Assembly: GCA_946222725.1 (NCBI GenBank)
Contig: CAMIHT010000051.1
Location: forward strand, 1-9,857
DNA: 9,857 nucleotides
Direction of reading: 5' to 3'
Origin: Actinotignum schaalii
GTDB lineage: Bacteria > Actinomycetota > Actinomycetes > Actinomycetales > Actinomycetaceae
Part shown: positions 1-6,144 of the stretch, one piece after another
Layout of the letters: every line of letters starts with the position of its first letter
How positions within the stretch are numbered: the first letter of the stretch is position 1
Made by a program: the position numbers and the translations under genes
The notes under the pieces: generated by a model
The model's database searches: none
The model's input: only the letters and a program-made list of their open reading frames with translations
Told to the model about the DNA's origin: nothing

Positions 1-182
1 GGAAAATCATCGCGGCCCGCACCCGGCCCGAAGCTCGCCTTAGTGTAGGTGTTGAAATCGCAATAGCCGCAGCGCACCGTGCAAAAAGGAATGTGGATGT
101 AGGCGGAAAAACCGGCGCTCACATCCGGGTTCGGGAGCGTACCGGAGGCCGGAGCCGGCTCGCCGTGCGGGAGGGACGCCAT
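1..182 (-). CDS. hemW: HemW-like radical SAM protein, N-terminal part
   Basis: This is the first 60 residues of a HemW/HemN-type radical SAM protein; the rest lies beyond the left edge of the window. After a Pro/Ala-rich leader of about 25 residues comes the family block YIHIPFCTVRCGYCDFNTYT at residues 28-47. It holds the CxxxCxxC iron-sulfur motif as C34, C38 and C41. HemW proteins carry haem and are related to oxygen-independent coproporphyrinogen III oxidase, but most do not have that enzyme activity. The ATG at 182-180 is chosen because it starts 6 nt after the trmB stop, suggesting translational coupling; no clear ribosome binding site is visible. The gene is last in the visible lepA-trmB-hemW operon, and a lepA-hemW link is common in bacteria. 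Family assignment is firm. HemW rather than true HemN is inferred from context and from the CxxxCxxCDF form. Confidence 0.88.
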   Translation of the reverse strand, partial: MASLPHGEPAPASGTLPNPDVSAGFSAYIHIPFCTVRCGYCDFNTYTKASFGPGAGRDDF

Positions 183-188
183 CGGAGT

Positions 189-1097
189 CTAGGCTCGCAC
201 CGCGAGAATGTCGTGAATGGTGCGCCCGGCCGCGATACCGCGTTCCTCAAAACGGGTGAGGACGCGTTCTTCCCAGCGCGGTGCGAAACCGCCACGTTCC
301 GGGGTGGGATCCGCGGGGTCGGGGCGTTCACCGGCGTGCGGATTCGTGAAATACGGGGATGATTCGACGACGTCGCGCATCTGCCAGGCGTAATTATCCC
401 AATCCGTGGCCAGCCGCCAGGTGCCCCCTTCCCGGAGCATCCCGGCCACCACCGTGGCAAAAGGCGCGGCAACCAGGCGGCGCTTGTGGTGGCGGGCTTT
501 GCGCCAGGGATCGGGGAAGAATGTCCACACCTGCTCGACGCGCGGATTCGCGCCGTTCGGATGGGTGGCACTGCGCGCCGGCCCGCAGGCAGTCACATCT
601 TCCCCGCGAACCAAGCCCGCGCATTCCAAGCCAAAGAGGACCGGGAGGGCTTGGGCGGCATCGGCCTCCAGCACCCGCACGTTAGTGACGCCCGCGCGCA
701 GAATACTGGCCACGCAGCGCGCCGCACCGGGAGCCCAGGCTTCCACGAGCAGCACATTATATTCAGGGTGGCGCCGGGCGAAGGAGACACCGTGCTCGCC
801 CGAACCAGGACCGATCTCCACGGCGAGCGGGGCCTGGCGGCCGAAAACTTGCCCGAGGTCGCAGTGCGCATCCAGGGCTACCGTGGTGGCCTGGGGTCCG
901 GGTTCCAGCGGCACGAAAAGCTCGGGGTGGCGGGCCACCGTTTCTTCGTGGCGCGCACCCAGGCGCGAACCGCGCAGGGAAAAGGAGCGGATGCGCCATT
1001 GGGAGCGGTCGGGTGCGGAGGGCCCGGCTGCGCCGTCGTACTGCTGCGGCGCGGCATCCGGGCAAGCCGCGCGTAAATCTTCGGGACGCTCGGACAT
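189..1097 (-). CDS. trmB: tRNA (guanine-N7-)-methyltransferase TrmB
   Basis: A 302-residue Rossmann-fold methyltransferase that uses S-adenosylmethionine to make m7G at position 46 in the tRNA variable loop. The SAM-binding glycine loop VEIGPGSGEHG is at about 93-103. The acidic residue after strand 2 is in LLVEAWAPGA at about 116-125. The family signature FFPDPWRKARHHKRR is at 193-207, followed by ATDWDNYAWQM (230-240) and TRFEERG (281-287) near the C terminus. It is longer than typical TrmB (about 210-240 residues). The extra length is an N-terminal extension of about 35 residues and an insert at about 165-188 just before the FFPDPW strand. The ATG lies 2 nt after the lepA stop, and GGGGAAG inside the end of lepA can act as ribosome binding site, so it is probably co-translated with lepA. 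Assignment is firm. Confidence 0.95.
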   Translation of the reverse strand: MSERPEDLRAACPDAAPQQYDGAAGPSAPDRSQWRIRSFSLRGSRLGARHEETVARHPELFVPLEPGPQATTVALDAHCDLGQVFGRQAPLAVEIGPGSGEHGVSFARRHPEYNVLLVEAWAPGAARCVASILRAGVTNVRVLEADAAQALPVLFGLECAGLVRGEDVTACGPARSATHPNGANPRVEQVWTFFPDPWRKARHHKRRLVAAPFATVVAGMLREGGTWRLATDWDNYAWQMRDVVESSPYFTNPHAGERPDPADPTPERGGFAPRWEERVLTRFEERGIAAGRTIHDILAVRA

Positions 1098-1099
1098 AT

Positions 1100-2953
1100 T
1101 TACTTCCCCGTGGGCGCTTCGGAGGTGAGAGCCGCCACGAAAGCTTCCTGGGGCACGTCCACGCGCCCGATGGATTTCATGCGCTTCTTACCTTCCTTCT
1201 GCTTTTCTAGCAGCTTGCGTTTACGCGAGACGTCACCGCCATAGCACTTGGAGAGCACATCCTTACGCAGGGCTTTAATGGTTTCGCGGGCAATAATGCG
1301 CGAGCCCACCGCAGCCTGCACCGGGATCTCGAATTGCTGGCGCGGGATAAGGGTCTTGAGTTTCTTCGTCATCTCATTGCCATAAGAGTAGGCCTTGTCC
1401 TTGTGGACGATGGCGGAGAAAGCATCGACCTGTTCGTGATTGAGCAGCACATCCACCTTGACCAGATCGGAGGGCTGTTCGCCGGCAATATCGTAATCGA
1501 GGGAGGCATAGCCCTTCGTGCGGGATTTGAGCTGGTCAAAGAAATCGGTAACGATCTCCGCCAGCGGCAGCACGTAGTGAATCTCCACGCGTTCAGCGGT
1601 GAGATAATCCATGCCCTGGAGCGCCCCGCGCCGTTCCTGGCACAGCTCCATAATGGAGCCCACGTAATCGGAGGGAGCCAGGATCGTAGCGCGCACGGTC
1701 GGCTCGTAAATCTCCCGAATTTTCCCTTCCGGGAATTCCGAAGGGTTCGTAACCGTGAGTTCTTCACCGGCGTCCGTAATCACCCGGTAGATCACCGAGG
1801 GAGCGGTGGCAATAATATCCAGGTCGAATTCCCGCTCGAGGCGTTCGCGAATAATCTCCAGGTGGAGCAGACCCAGGAAGCCGCAGCGGAAACCGAAACC
1901 GAGGGCCACCGAGCTTTCCGGTTCGTAGACCAGCGAAGCATCATTGAGCTTGAGTTTTTCCAGGGCCTCGCGCAGATTCGGGAAATCGGAGCCGTCCATC
2001 GGGTAGATCCCGGAGTACACCATCGGTTTCGGATCGAGGTAGCCGGGCAGGACTTCGGTGGCGCTCTCGCGCGCACCGGTCACGGTATCCCCCACGCGGG
2101 TTTGGCGTACGTCCTTCACGCCGGTAATGAGGTAGCCGACTTCTCCGGCGCCCAGCGCGGTGGTGGGCGTGGGTTCGGGGGAAATCACGCCCAGTTCCAG
2201 GAGTTCGTGTTCGGTGCGGGTAGCCATGGTGCGCACCTTCGAGCGGGTGGTCAGCTCGCCATCAACCACACGCACATAGGTGACGACCCCGCGATAAATA
2301 TCGTAAACAGAATCGAAAATCATGGCCCGGGCCGGGCCGTCCGGGCGCCCGGAGGGCGAGGGAATTTCCGCGACGATCCGATCCAGAAGCTCGGGCACGC
2401 CCTCCCCCGTTTTTCCGGAAACGGCTAGGCATTCCTCCGGTTCCACCCCGAGGAGCGAGGCCACTTCTTCCGCGATTTTTTCCGGCTGCGCGGAAGGCAA
2501 ATCGATTTTATTGAGGACGGGAATAATCGTGAGATCGTTTTCCATGGCCATATACAAATTGGCCAGGGTCTGCGCTTCGATTCCCTGGGTTGCATCCACG
2601 AGCAGCACCGCACCCTCGCAGGCCGCCAGCGAACGGTTGACCTCATAAGAAAAGTCCACGTGGCCCGGGGTGTCAATCATATTGAGAGCGTAGGCTTTCC
2701 CCTCCACCGACCACGGCAAACGCACGGCCTGCGATTTGATGGTGATGCCGCGCTCACGCTCAATATCCATCCGGTCCAGGTACTGATCACGCATTTCGCG
2801 CTGCTCCACGATTCCGGTGAGCTGGAGCATCCGGTCAGCCAGCGTGGATTTTCCGTGGTCAATATGCGCGATGATACAAAAGTTGCGGATACGCTCGGGC
2901 GGTGTGGCGCCCGGAATAATGGCGCGCGATTCCTCAGCGGAAGAAATAGGCAC
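1100..2953 (-). CDS. lepA: Elongation factor 4 (LepA GTPase)
   Basis: Full-length EF4/LepA of 617 residues, close to the usual 595-620. This translational GTPase acts on the ribosome and has been linked to back-translocation and ribosome biogenesis. The N-terminal G domain shows the P-loop AHIDHGKST (29-37), switch I RERGITIK (about 66-73), DTPGH (94-98) and NKID (148-151). The LepA-specific C-terminal domain ends with the conserved stretch [20 protein letters not shown] followed by [18 protein letters not shown]. The GTG start at 2953-2951 is supported by AAGGAGA 3 nt upstream of it (2963-2957), and the protein begins a few residues before the conserved [15 protein letters not shown]. It is the first gene of the lepA-trmB-hemW operon and is divergent from the flavin oxidoreductase gene at 3035. 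No missing motifs were seen. Confidence 0.98.
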   Translation of the reverse strand: MPISSAEESRAIIPGATPPERIRNFCIIAHIDHGKSTLADRMLQLTGIVEQREMRDQYLDRMDIERERGITIKSQAVRLPWSVEGKAYALNMIDTPGHVDFSYEVNRSLAACEGAVLLVDATQGIEAQTLANLYMAMENDLTIIPVLNKIDLPSAQPEKIAEEVASLLGVEPEECLAVSGKTGEGVPELLDRIVAEIPSPSGRPDGPARAMIFDSVYDIYRGVVTYVRVVDGELTTRSKVRTMATRTEHELLELGVISPEPTPTTALGAGEVGYLITGVKDVRQTRVGDTVTGARESATEVLPGYLDPKPMVYSGIYPMDGSDFPNLREALEKLKLNDASLVYEPESSVALGFGFRCGFLGLLHLEIIRERLEREFDLDIIATAPSVIYRVITDAGEELTVTNPSEFPEGKIREIYEPTVRATILAPSDYVGSIMELCQERRGALQGMDYLTAERVEIHYVLPLAEIVTDFFDQLKSRTKGYASLDYDIAGEQPSDLVKVDVLLNHEQVDAFSAIVHKDKAYSYGNEMTKKLKTLIPRQQFEIPVQAAVGSRIIARETIKALRKDVLSKCYGGDVSRKRKLLEKQKEGKKRMKSIGRVDVPQEAFVAALTSEAPTGK

Positions 2954-2956
2954 GTC

Positions 2957-2963
2957 TCTCCTT
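2957..2963 (-). promoter_or_regulatory. lepA ribosome binding site
   Basis: AAGGAGA read on the minus strand, 3 nt before the GTG start of lepA. It decides this start in the absence of an ATG. The same bases overlap the -35 element proposed for the divergent gene. Confidence 0.7.
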
Positions 2964-2989
2964 CACAATAAACTCTGCTCAAGTATAGT
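2962..2989 (+). promoter_or_regulatory. Candidate sigma70-type promoter for the flavin oxidoreductase gene
   Basis: TTCACA at 2962-2967 (5 of 6 matches to TTGACA), a 16-nt spacer, and TATAGT at 2984-2989 (5 of 6 matches to TATAAT). Transcription would begin near 2996-2997, about 38 nt before the chosen start at 3035. The -10 lies over a minus-strand TATACT (2987-2982) that could serve lepA. Seen by eye, with no transcript data. Confidence 0.5.
2982..2987 (-). promoter_or_regulatory. lepA: Candidate -10 element for the lepA operon
   Basis: TATACT read on the minus strand, about 29 nt upstream of the lepA GTG. I see no good -35 at 16-18 nt spacing, so this is weaker than the opposing plus-strand promoter. 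It shares nearly all its bases with that promoter's -10. Confidence 0.3.
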
Positions 2990-3034
2990 CCTTGGACCAT
3001 AATGGATATGGATATATCGGTCACGGGAGTTGCC

Positions 3035-4030
3035 ATGAATGTTCCTTTGTCAGTGTTAGATTTCGCTACGCGGTACGACAGCGAAGCTCCGGCCGCGGCC
3101 CTGCACCGCTGCGTGGACCTCGCCCAGCGCGCCGAAGCCGCCGGCTACACCCGGGTGTGGTACACCGAGCATCACAATATGCCCACGGTGATTTCCTCCT
3201 CCCCCGCGATTATCATCGGCTACGTTGCCTCGCATACCTCCCGAATTCGGCTGGGTGCGGGCGGGGTGATGCTCCCTAACCATTCCCCGCTCGTCATTGC
3301 TGAACAATTCGGGGCGCTGGCGGAAATGTATCCGGGGCGTATTGATCTGGGGCTCGGGCGGGCGCCGGGCACCGATAGCCGCACCCTCTACGCATTGCGC
3401 CGCGATGCCAGCGCCTATGAGAATTTCCCGCGTGATGTGGTGGAACTCCAGGGGTTTCTCGGGGATGCCTCCCGGGTGCCGGGCGTGGCGGCTTATCCGG
3501 GCCAGGGTACCCACGTGCCCCTCATCATTCTGGGTTCTTCGCTTTTCGGAGCGGATCTGGCCGCGCAGCTGGGCCTGCCCTATTCTTTTGCATCCCATTT
3601 CGCTCCGCGCCTGCTCCATGAGGCTATTGCCCACTACCGGGAGAATTTCCAGCCCTCGGAGGAGCTGGCCGAGCCCTATGTTATTGCGGCGGTAAATGTG
3701 ACCGCGGCAGAAACTTCGGAGGCAGCCGCCCGCGAATTTGAGCGGGTCAAGCGGGCCCGGGTTCGCAATATGCTGCTGCGCGGGGCGCCGAGCCGCGATA
3801 TCTCCGATGCGGATCTTGATGCAGTGATGGACAGCGCGCAGGCCCGCCAGATCCTCGATATGCTCCGCTATACCGCGGTTGGGGACGCGGCCGAAGTGGG
3901 TGACTATCTGCAAAAGTTTGCCCGCGATGCGCAGGCCGATGAGCTCATGATCTCGGTGCAGGCCACCTCGCATGAAGAATCACTGGCGTGCTTGGAGCTA
4001 GCCGCGCGTGGCTACGGCTTGGATAACTGA
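3035..4030 (+). CDS. Luciferase-like (LLM class) flavin-dependent oxidoreductase, YhbW type
   Basis: A 331-residue bacterial luciferase-like TIM-barrel protein expected to use reduced flavin (FMNH2) or F420. The true substrate is not readable from the sequence. It closely resembles E. coli YhbW along its length: the VWYTEHHNMP segment near residue 40, GAGGVMLPNHSPLVIAEQFG in the middle of the N-terminal half, then YPGRIDLGLGRAPGTD, and GSSLFGADLAAQLGLPYSFASHFAP further on. The ATG at 3035 is preferred because GGGAG (3025-3029) sits 5 nt upstream and the protein then begins like its relatives (MNVPLSVLDFA). An in-frame ATG at 3002 would add 11 residues, has no binding site, and lies almost on the predicted transcription start. 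The gene is divergent from lepA and may be transcribed with the PH-domain gene 113 nt downstream. The gene has no accepted actinobacterial symbol that I can assign. Confidence 0.92.
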   Translation: MNVPLSVLDFATRYDSEAPAAALHRCVDLAQRAEAAGYTRVWYTEHHNMPTVISSSPAIIIGYVASHTSRIRLGAGGVMLPNHSPLVIAEQFGALAEMYPGRIDLGLGRAPGTDSRTLYALRRDASAYENFPRDVVELQGFLGDASRVPGVAAYPGQGTHVPLIILGSSLFGADLAAQLGLPYSFASHFAPRLLHEAIAHYRENFQPSEELAEPYVIAAVNVTAAETSEAAAREFERVKRARVRNMLLRGAPSRDISDADLDAVMDSAQARQILDMLRYTAVGDAAEVGDYLQKFARDAQADELMISVQATSHEESLACLELAARGYGLDN

Positions 4031-4143
4031 GGAAGGCACGGAGCTGGCAGCTGGGCGCGGCGTCGTACCGTATCGCGCAGCTTCGCGTTTCTTTCCCCCA
4101 CGCTATCGGCCGCCTCACACGCCCGCGTTTTCTTTGTGGCACG

Positions 4144-4665
4144 ATGGTCAGTATGCCTCTGTCGCAAAAACTACTCGGAACCGGCGAAGAACTCCTTGTC
4201 CATATGCACCCCGATGCCCGGCATTTGTTGCCGCGGGCGCTCGGTGCCGCGGCGGTGGTGTTCCTCGCGGTGCTCGGGGTGGTAGCGCTGCCGGGTAGGT
4301 GGCAGCCGCTGGCCGGGTGGCTGGTGGTGGCGGCCGGGGTTCTCGCGCTTATTGCGATAGCCGGGTGGCCGTGGCTGCAGTGGTATATGAGCACGGTGAG
4401 TATTACCAACCGCCGGATTATTACCCGGCGCGGGGTGTTCACGAAGCTCGGGCACGATCTTCCGCTCGCCGCGGTGGCACGGGTGGATGCGCAACCTTCG
4501 GGTACCGGCACCTCCGGTTCCCTTCTTGTGACGACGACGTCAGGTGCCACGGTCACCCTACGCCGCATCGCGAATCTTCCGGCTGTCACCACGTTTCTGA
4601 ATACGCTACTGGACAAGCGCGCGGGAGAGGGGATTCACACCGGGGCCTCGCGCGAAACCGCCTGA
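4144..4665 (+). CDS. PH domain-containing two-TM membrane protein
   Basis: A 173-residue protein with an N-terminal cytoplasmic stretch (KLLGTGEELLVHMHPDARHL), two hydrophobic helices at about 30-50 and 55-79, and a C-terminal bacterial PH-like domain (bPH_2/DUF304 type) at about 82-155. The hallmark of the latter is YMSTVSITNRRIITRRGVF directly after the second helix, then the LPLAAVARVDAQ and GSLLVTTTSGATVTLRRI strands. Such proteins are common in actinobacteria; their role is unknown beyond a membrane-associated PH fold. ATG at 4144 is used, but the in-frame ATG at 4153 (MPLSQKLLG) is equally plausible and looks more like related proteins. Neither has a clear ribosome binding site. It lies between the oxidoreductase gene and rpsT. 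Confidence 0.83.
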   Translation: MVSMPLSQKLLGTGEELLVHMHPDARHLLPRALGAAAVVFLAVLGVVALPGRWQPLAGWLVVAAGVLALIAIAGWPWLQWYMSTVSITNRRIITRRGVFTKLGHDLPLAAVARVDAQPSGTGTSGSLLVTTTSGATVTLRRIANLPAVTTFLNTLLDKRAGEGIHTGASRETA

Positions 4666-4669
4666 TTCT

Positions 4670-4677
4670 GGTAGTGT
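4670..4677 (+). promoter_or_regulatory. rpsT: Candidate extended -10 promoter for rpsT
   Basis: TGGTAGTGT matches an extended -10 (TGnTAnnnT), with the hexamer TAGTGT at 4672-4677. No good -35 is visible. A start near 4683 would give an mRNA leader of about 140 nt before the TTG start of rpsT. Confidence 0.35.
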
Positions 4678-4682
4678 TTGGA

Positions 4683-4825
4683 GATGGACTTTCACCGGTC
4701 GGGTGGCAAGTCCTTGTTCTTTCGTAACAACCACGGGTGCCCCACGCCCGCAGTCCTACGAGGAACGCTTCCCTCTCCGACCATATTCATCTATCGCCTA
4801 GCGATTGACCGAAAGAGATATTTCA
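4683..4825 (+). promoter_or_regulatory. rpsT: rpsT 5' leader, possible autoregulatory region
   Basis: This non-coding stretch between the PH-domain gene and rpsT is long for a leader. It contains a small hairpin TTGTT/AACAA (4714-4718 with 4726-4730), followed by a GC-rich element in which CGGG and CCCG can pair (about 4734-4752). The ribosome binding site is weak (GAAAGAGA at 4811-4818, 7 nt before TTG). S20 represses its own translation in E. coli, but I cannot show that this leader does the same. Confidence 0.3.
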
Positions 4826-5092
4826 TTGGCTAATATCAAGCAGCAGAAGAAGCGCGTTCTAACGAACGAGAAGCGTCGCCTTCGCAACCAGGCCGTTAAG
4901 TCGGAACTGAAGACCTACATCCGTAAGACTCGCCTTGCCGTGGAAGCCGGCAATGCCGAAGAGGCGGAAACCCTCCTGGCCGCGGCCTCCCGCAAGCTGG
5001 ACAAGGCTGTGTCCAAGGGTGTTATTCACCGCAACCAGGCGGCGAACCGCAAGTCGAAGCTCGCTAAGCGCGTGAACGCACTGGCCAAGTAG
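4826..5092 (+). CDS. rpsT: 30S ribosomal protein S20
   Basis: An 88-residue, very basic S20 protein that binds 16S rRNA early in 30S assembly. It begins [20 protein letters not shown] and continues with [20 protein letters not shown]; the C-terminal [23 protein letters not shown] is the classic family ending. The start is TTG at 4826-4828. This gives the canonical MANIK N terminus, and the GAAAGAGA stretch 7 nt upstream can serve as ribosome binding site. An ATG-like start at 4805 would add seven residues not found in the family. The gene is followed by a strong terminator and points toward holA across the window, as in other actinobacteria, but here pntAB and an AT-rich islet lie between them. 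Confidence 0.97.
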   Translation: MANIKQQKKRVLTNEKRRLRNQAVKSELKTYIRKTRLAVEAGNAEEAETLLAAASRKLDKAVSKGVIHRNQAANRKSKLAKRVNALAK

Positions 5093-5100
5093 GCTGTGCC

Positions 5101-5117
5101 CCGGCCATGCAGGCCGG
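5101..5117 (+). other. Short GC hairpin just after rpsT
   Basis: CCGGCC (5101-5106) and GGCCGG (5112-5117) around a 5-nt loop, 8 nt after the rpsT stop. No U-run follows. It may protect or trim the 3' end. A second pair, GCGCGG/CCGCGC (5125-5130 with 5149-5154), lies just downstream. Confidence 0.35.
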
Positions 5118-5175
5118 ACCTCCGGCGCGGTTGTATCTGTTATATCTACCGCGCTGATACTTAGAGGAAATTAGA

Positions 5176-5211
5176 AAAAGCGGCTGGAACCTAGGCGTTC
5201 CAGCCGCTTTT
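5176..5211. terminator. Bidirectional intrinsic terminator after rpsT
   Basis: A perfect 15-bp stem: AAAAGCGGCTGGAAC (5176-5190), the 6-nt loop CTAGGC, then GTTCCAGCCGCTTTT (5197-5211). The A-run on the left and T-run on the right let it stop transcripts from both strands. It lies between the convergent rpsT and the minus-strand small ORF ending at 5232. Confidence 0.9.
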
Positions 5212-5231
5212 CGTATCCCTCACGAATTTTC

Positions 5232-5555
5232 TCATTCTTCTCCTTCACGCTCGCCCTCGCGGGCCGCTTCCAAACCGCGGCGTTCTATTTCCAAACGGCG
5301 CAGCGTAGCGCGTACTTCGTTTTCACGATGCCGGTGCCATAGCGCAAGGCCGAGTAACGCAAGAGTGACAAGGGCGGGAATAAGAGCGTAGTCGTACCAA
5401 CGCCCACCTGCTAATGCGCTCCCAATGCAGCCTCCCAGAGTAGCTCCGAGTGCAAGTTGTGAGAAATAGAAATACCTTTTCGACCGCTGCTTACACTCCT
5501 TAAATTTTGTTACATGGGCGATCAATAACCTTATACCCGACCGGAATGAAGGCAC
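5232..5555 (-). CDS. Hypothetical small two-TM membrane protein
   Basis: No family recognised. A reading frame of up to 107 residues with two hydrophobic segments at about 29-50 (Gly/Ala-rich) and 55-73. A very charged C-terminal tail (74-107, rich in Arg and Glu) looks like a soluble helix or short coiled coil. The GTG at 5555 has no good ribosome binding site, and the frame contains no ATG. A TTG at codon 11 is a poor alternative. The frame is continuous, through the TGA at 5570-5568, with the ORF upstream, so it could be the tail of a broken longer gene rather than an independent gene. Part of its N-terminal half is less GC-rich than the surrounding genes. Confidence that it is translated as such is moderate. 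Confidence 0.5.
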   Translation of the reverse strand: MPSFRSGIRLLIAHVTKFKECKQRSKRYFYFSQLALGATLGGCIGSALAGGRWYDYALIPALVTLALLGLALWHRHRENEVRATLRRLEIERRGLEAAREGEREGEE

Positions 5556-5567
5556 CCCAAGCCAATC

Positions 5568-5819
5568 TCAGTTCTGCACATTGATTCGGCCCAGGCGTAT
5601 GTACAGATACAGATACCAACCTGCGGTCACTCGGAACTGAGGAGCGTAGCCCTGCTCCCTACCCATGAGGGAGGGGTCTTGCGACGGCTCTTTCGTCACC
5701 TTCCATCGCAAAGATCCCGTTGTTCGAAGCTGACCATCTGGCGGCGTACTCTCTGCTTCAATAAGCACCTTTGCCAAGTCTTGCGCGAGAGCGTCATCTT
5801 CACTGGTAGGTATCGACAT
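5568..5819 (-). CDS. Hypothetical ORF, probably the mature part of a broken secreted protein
   Basis: No family recognised. An 83-residue frame beginning MSIPTSEDDALAQDLAKVL, with an amphipathic or acidic N-terminal part and a strand-like C terminus rich in aromatic residues (GWYLYLYIRLGRINVQN). The ATG at 5819 has only AAGGG about 12 nt upstream, a poor site. It is in the same frame as the signal peptide ORF that begins at 5930, with only TAA and five codons between them. Codon choice (ATA, CGA, AGG, TTG) differs from the housekeeping genes nearby, which fits acquired DNA. Confidence 0.4.
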   Translation of the reverse strand: MSIPTSEDDALAQDLAKVLIEAESTPPDGQLRTTGSLRWKVTKEPSQDPSLMGREQGYAPQFRVTAGWYLYLYIRLGRINVQN

Positions 5820-5930
5820 GTTAACATAAGACCCTTACGGCACCTCGTCACCGGCAACAACTGTCGGGAGAGACCCGCCGCAGGCAAATGCGAGAGTAAC
5901 AGGAAGTACAGCGAAACTTTTGATAGACAT
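5568..5930 (-). pseudogene. Secreted small protein gene interrupted by an in-frame TAA
   Basis: Read through one stop, this frame would encode about 120 residues. It starts at ATG 5930-5928, which has an excellent ribosome binding site (GAAGGAG, 5 nt upstream). The first 26 residues form a typical signal peptide: MSIK, a hydrophobic core SFAVLPVTLAFACGG, then SLPTVVA with a likely signal peptidase I cut before GDEVP. TAA at 5837-5835 ends the frame after 31 residues. Five codons later in the same frame comes MSIPTSEDD and a further 82 codons to TGA at 5570-5568. A single base change (for example CAA to TAA) would explain the break. The cysteine in AFAC does not sit in a good lipobox. Two independent ORFs remain possible, but a 31-residue product that is nearly all signal peptide has no obvious use. 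Confidence 0.5.
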
Positions 5931-5941
5931 AGCAACTCCTT
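5925..5941 (-). promoter_or_regulatory. Ribosome binding site of the signal peptide ORF
   Basis: GAAGGAG followed by TTGCT and ATG on the minus strand. This fixes the start at 5930 and shows that the gene was once, or still is, translated from here. Confidence 0.65.
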
Positions 5942-6144
5942 CGTAGATATGAATACCTGTGACGTTTATTACAGGTACGGTTTCACCGTAACACGAGCCG
6001 CAGCAACCGTAAATCAATTTCCCATTACACTTTTGCAACACTTCATTTAGCGCATATCACGTTTTGTTATTTTTCTATCTAGTAATCAAATTGAGGTAAG
6101 AATCCTGAAAGAAACTTATCTATAAGAGTCGCTAGATATACACG
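5931..6144. other. AT-rich intergenic stretch
   Basis: No gene is supported here. The stretch is much richer in A and T than its surroundings (21 G/C in the 70 bases 6051-6120). Besides the repeat cluster at 5954-6012 it has a short palindrome, CTTAT-CT-ATAAG, at 6115-6126. It likely holds the promoter of the minus-strand signal peptide ORF, but I could not pick one convincing -35/-10 pair. Confidence 0.5.
5954..6012. promoter_or_regulatory. Overlapping inverted and direct repeats, possible operator cluster
   Basis: Upstream of the signal peptide ORF. TACCTGT (5954-5960) and ACAGGTA (5971-5977) form a perfect 7-bp inverted repeat with a 10-nt spacer. Its last two bases overlap a second perfect inverted repeat, TACGGT-TTC-ACCGTA (5976-5990). 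ACCGTAA occurs at 5985-5991 and again at 6006-6012, 21 bp apart or two helical turns. This layout is typical of dimeric repressor or activator sites, but no regulator gene lies in the window. Confidence 0.4.

Noticed and set aside
1334..2428. Long 364-residue plus-strand ORF opposite lepA
   Set aside because: It is the antisense shadow of lepA, whose motifs are complete; high GC makes such open frames common.
3002..3034. Upstream ATG (3002) for the flavin oxidoreductase
   Set aside because: It has no ribosome binding site and sits almost at the predicted transcription start; the 3035 ATG has GGGAG at good spacing and a family-like N terminus.
5568..5930. Possible lactococcin 972-type bacteriocin (small secreted protein beside a membrane protein)
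   Set aside because: The size and signal peptide fit, but the mature part lacks the Trp/Gly/Tyr pattern of that family, and the neighbour is too small to be its immunity/transport partner.
5835..5930. Lipoprotein reading of the signal peptide (Cys in AFACGG)
   Set aside because: Residues before the Cys (Ala-Phe-Ala) do not make a good lipobox; the later VVA-GDEVP site fits signal peptidase I better.
5679..6050. 123-residue plus-strand ORF opposite the signal peptide gene
   Set aside because: It has no ribosome binding site, no recognisable composition or motif, and is antisense to a frame with a clear start signal and signal peptide.
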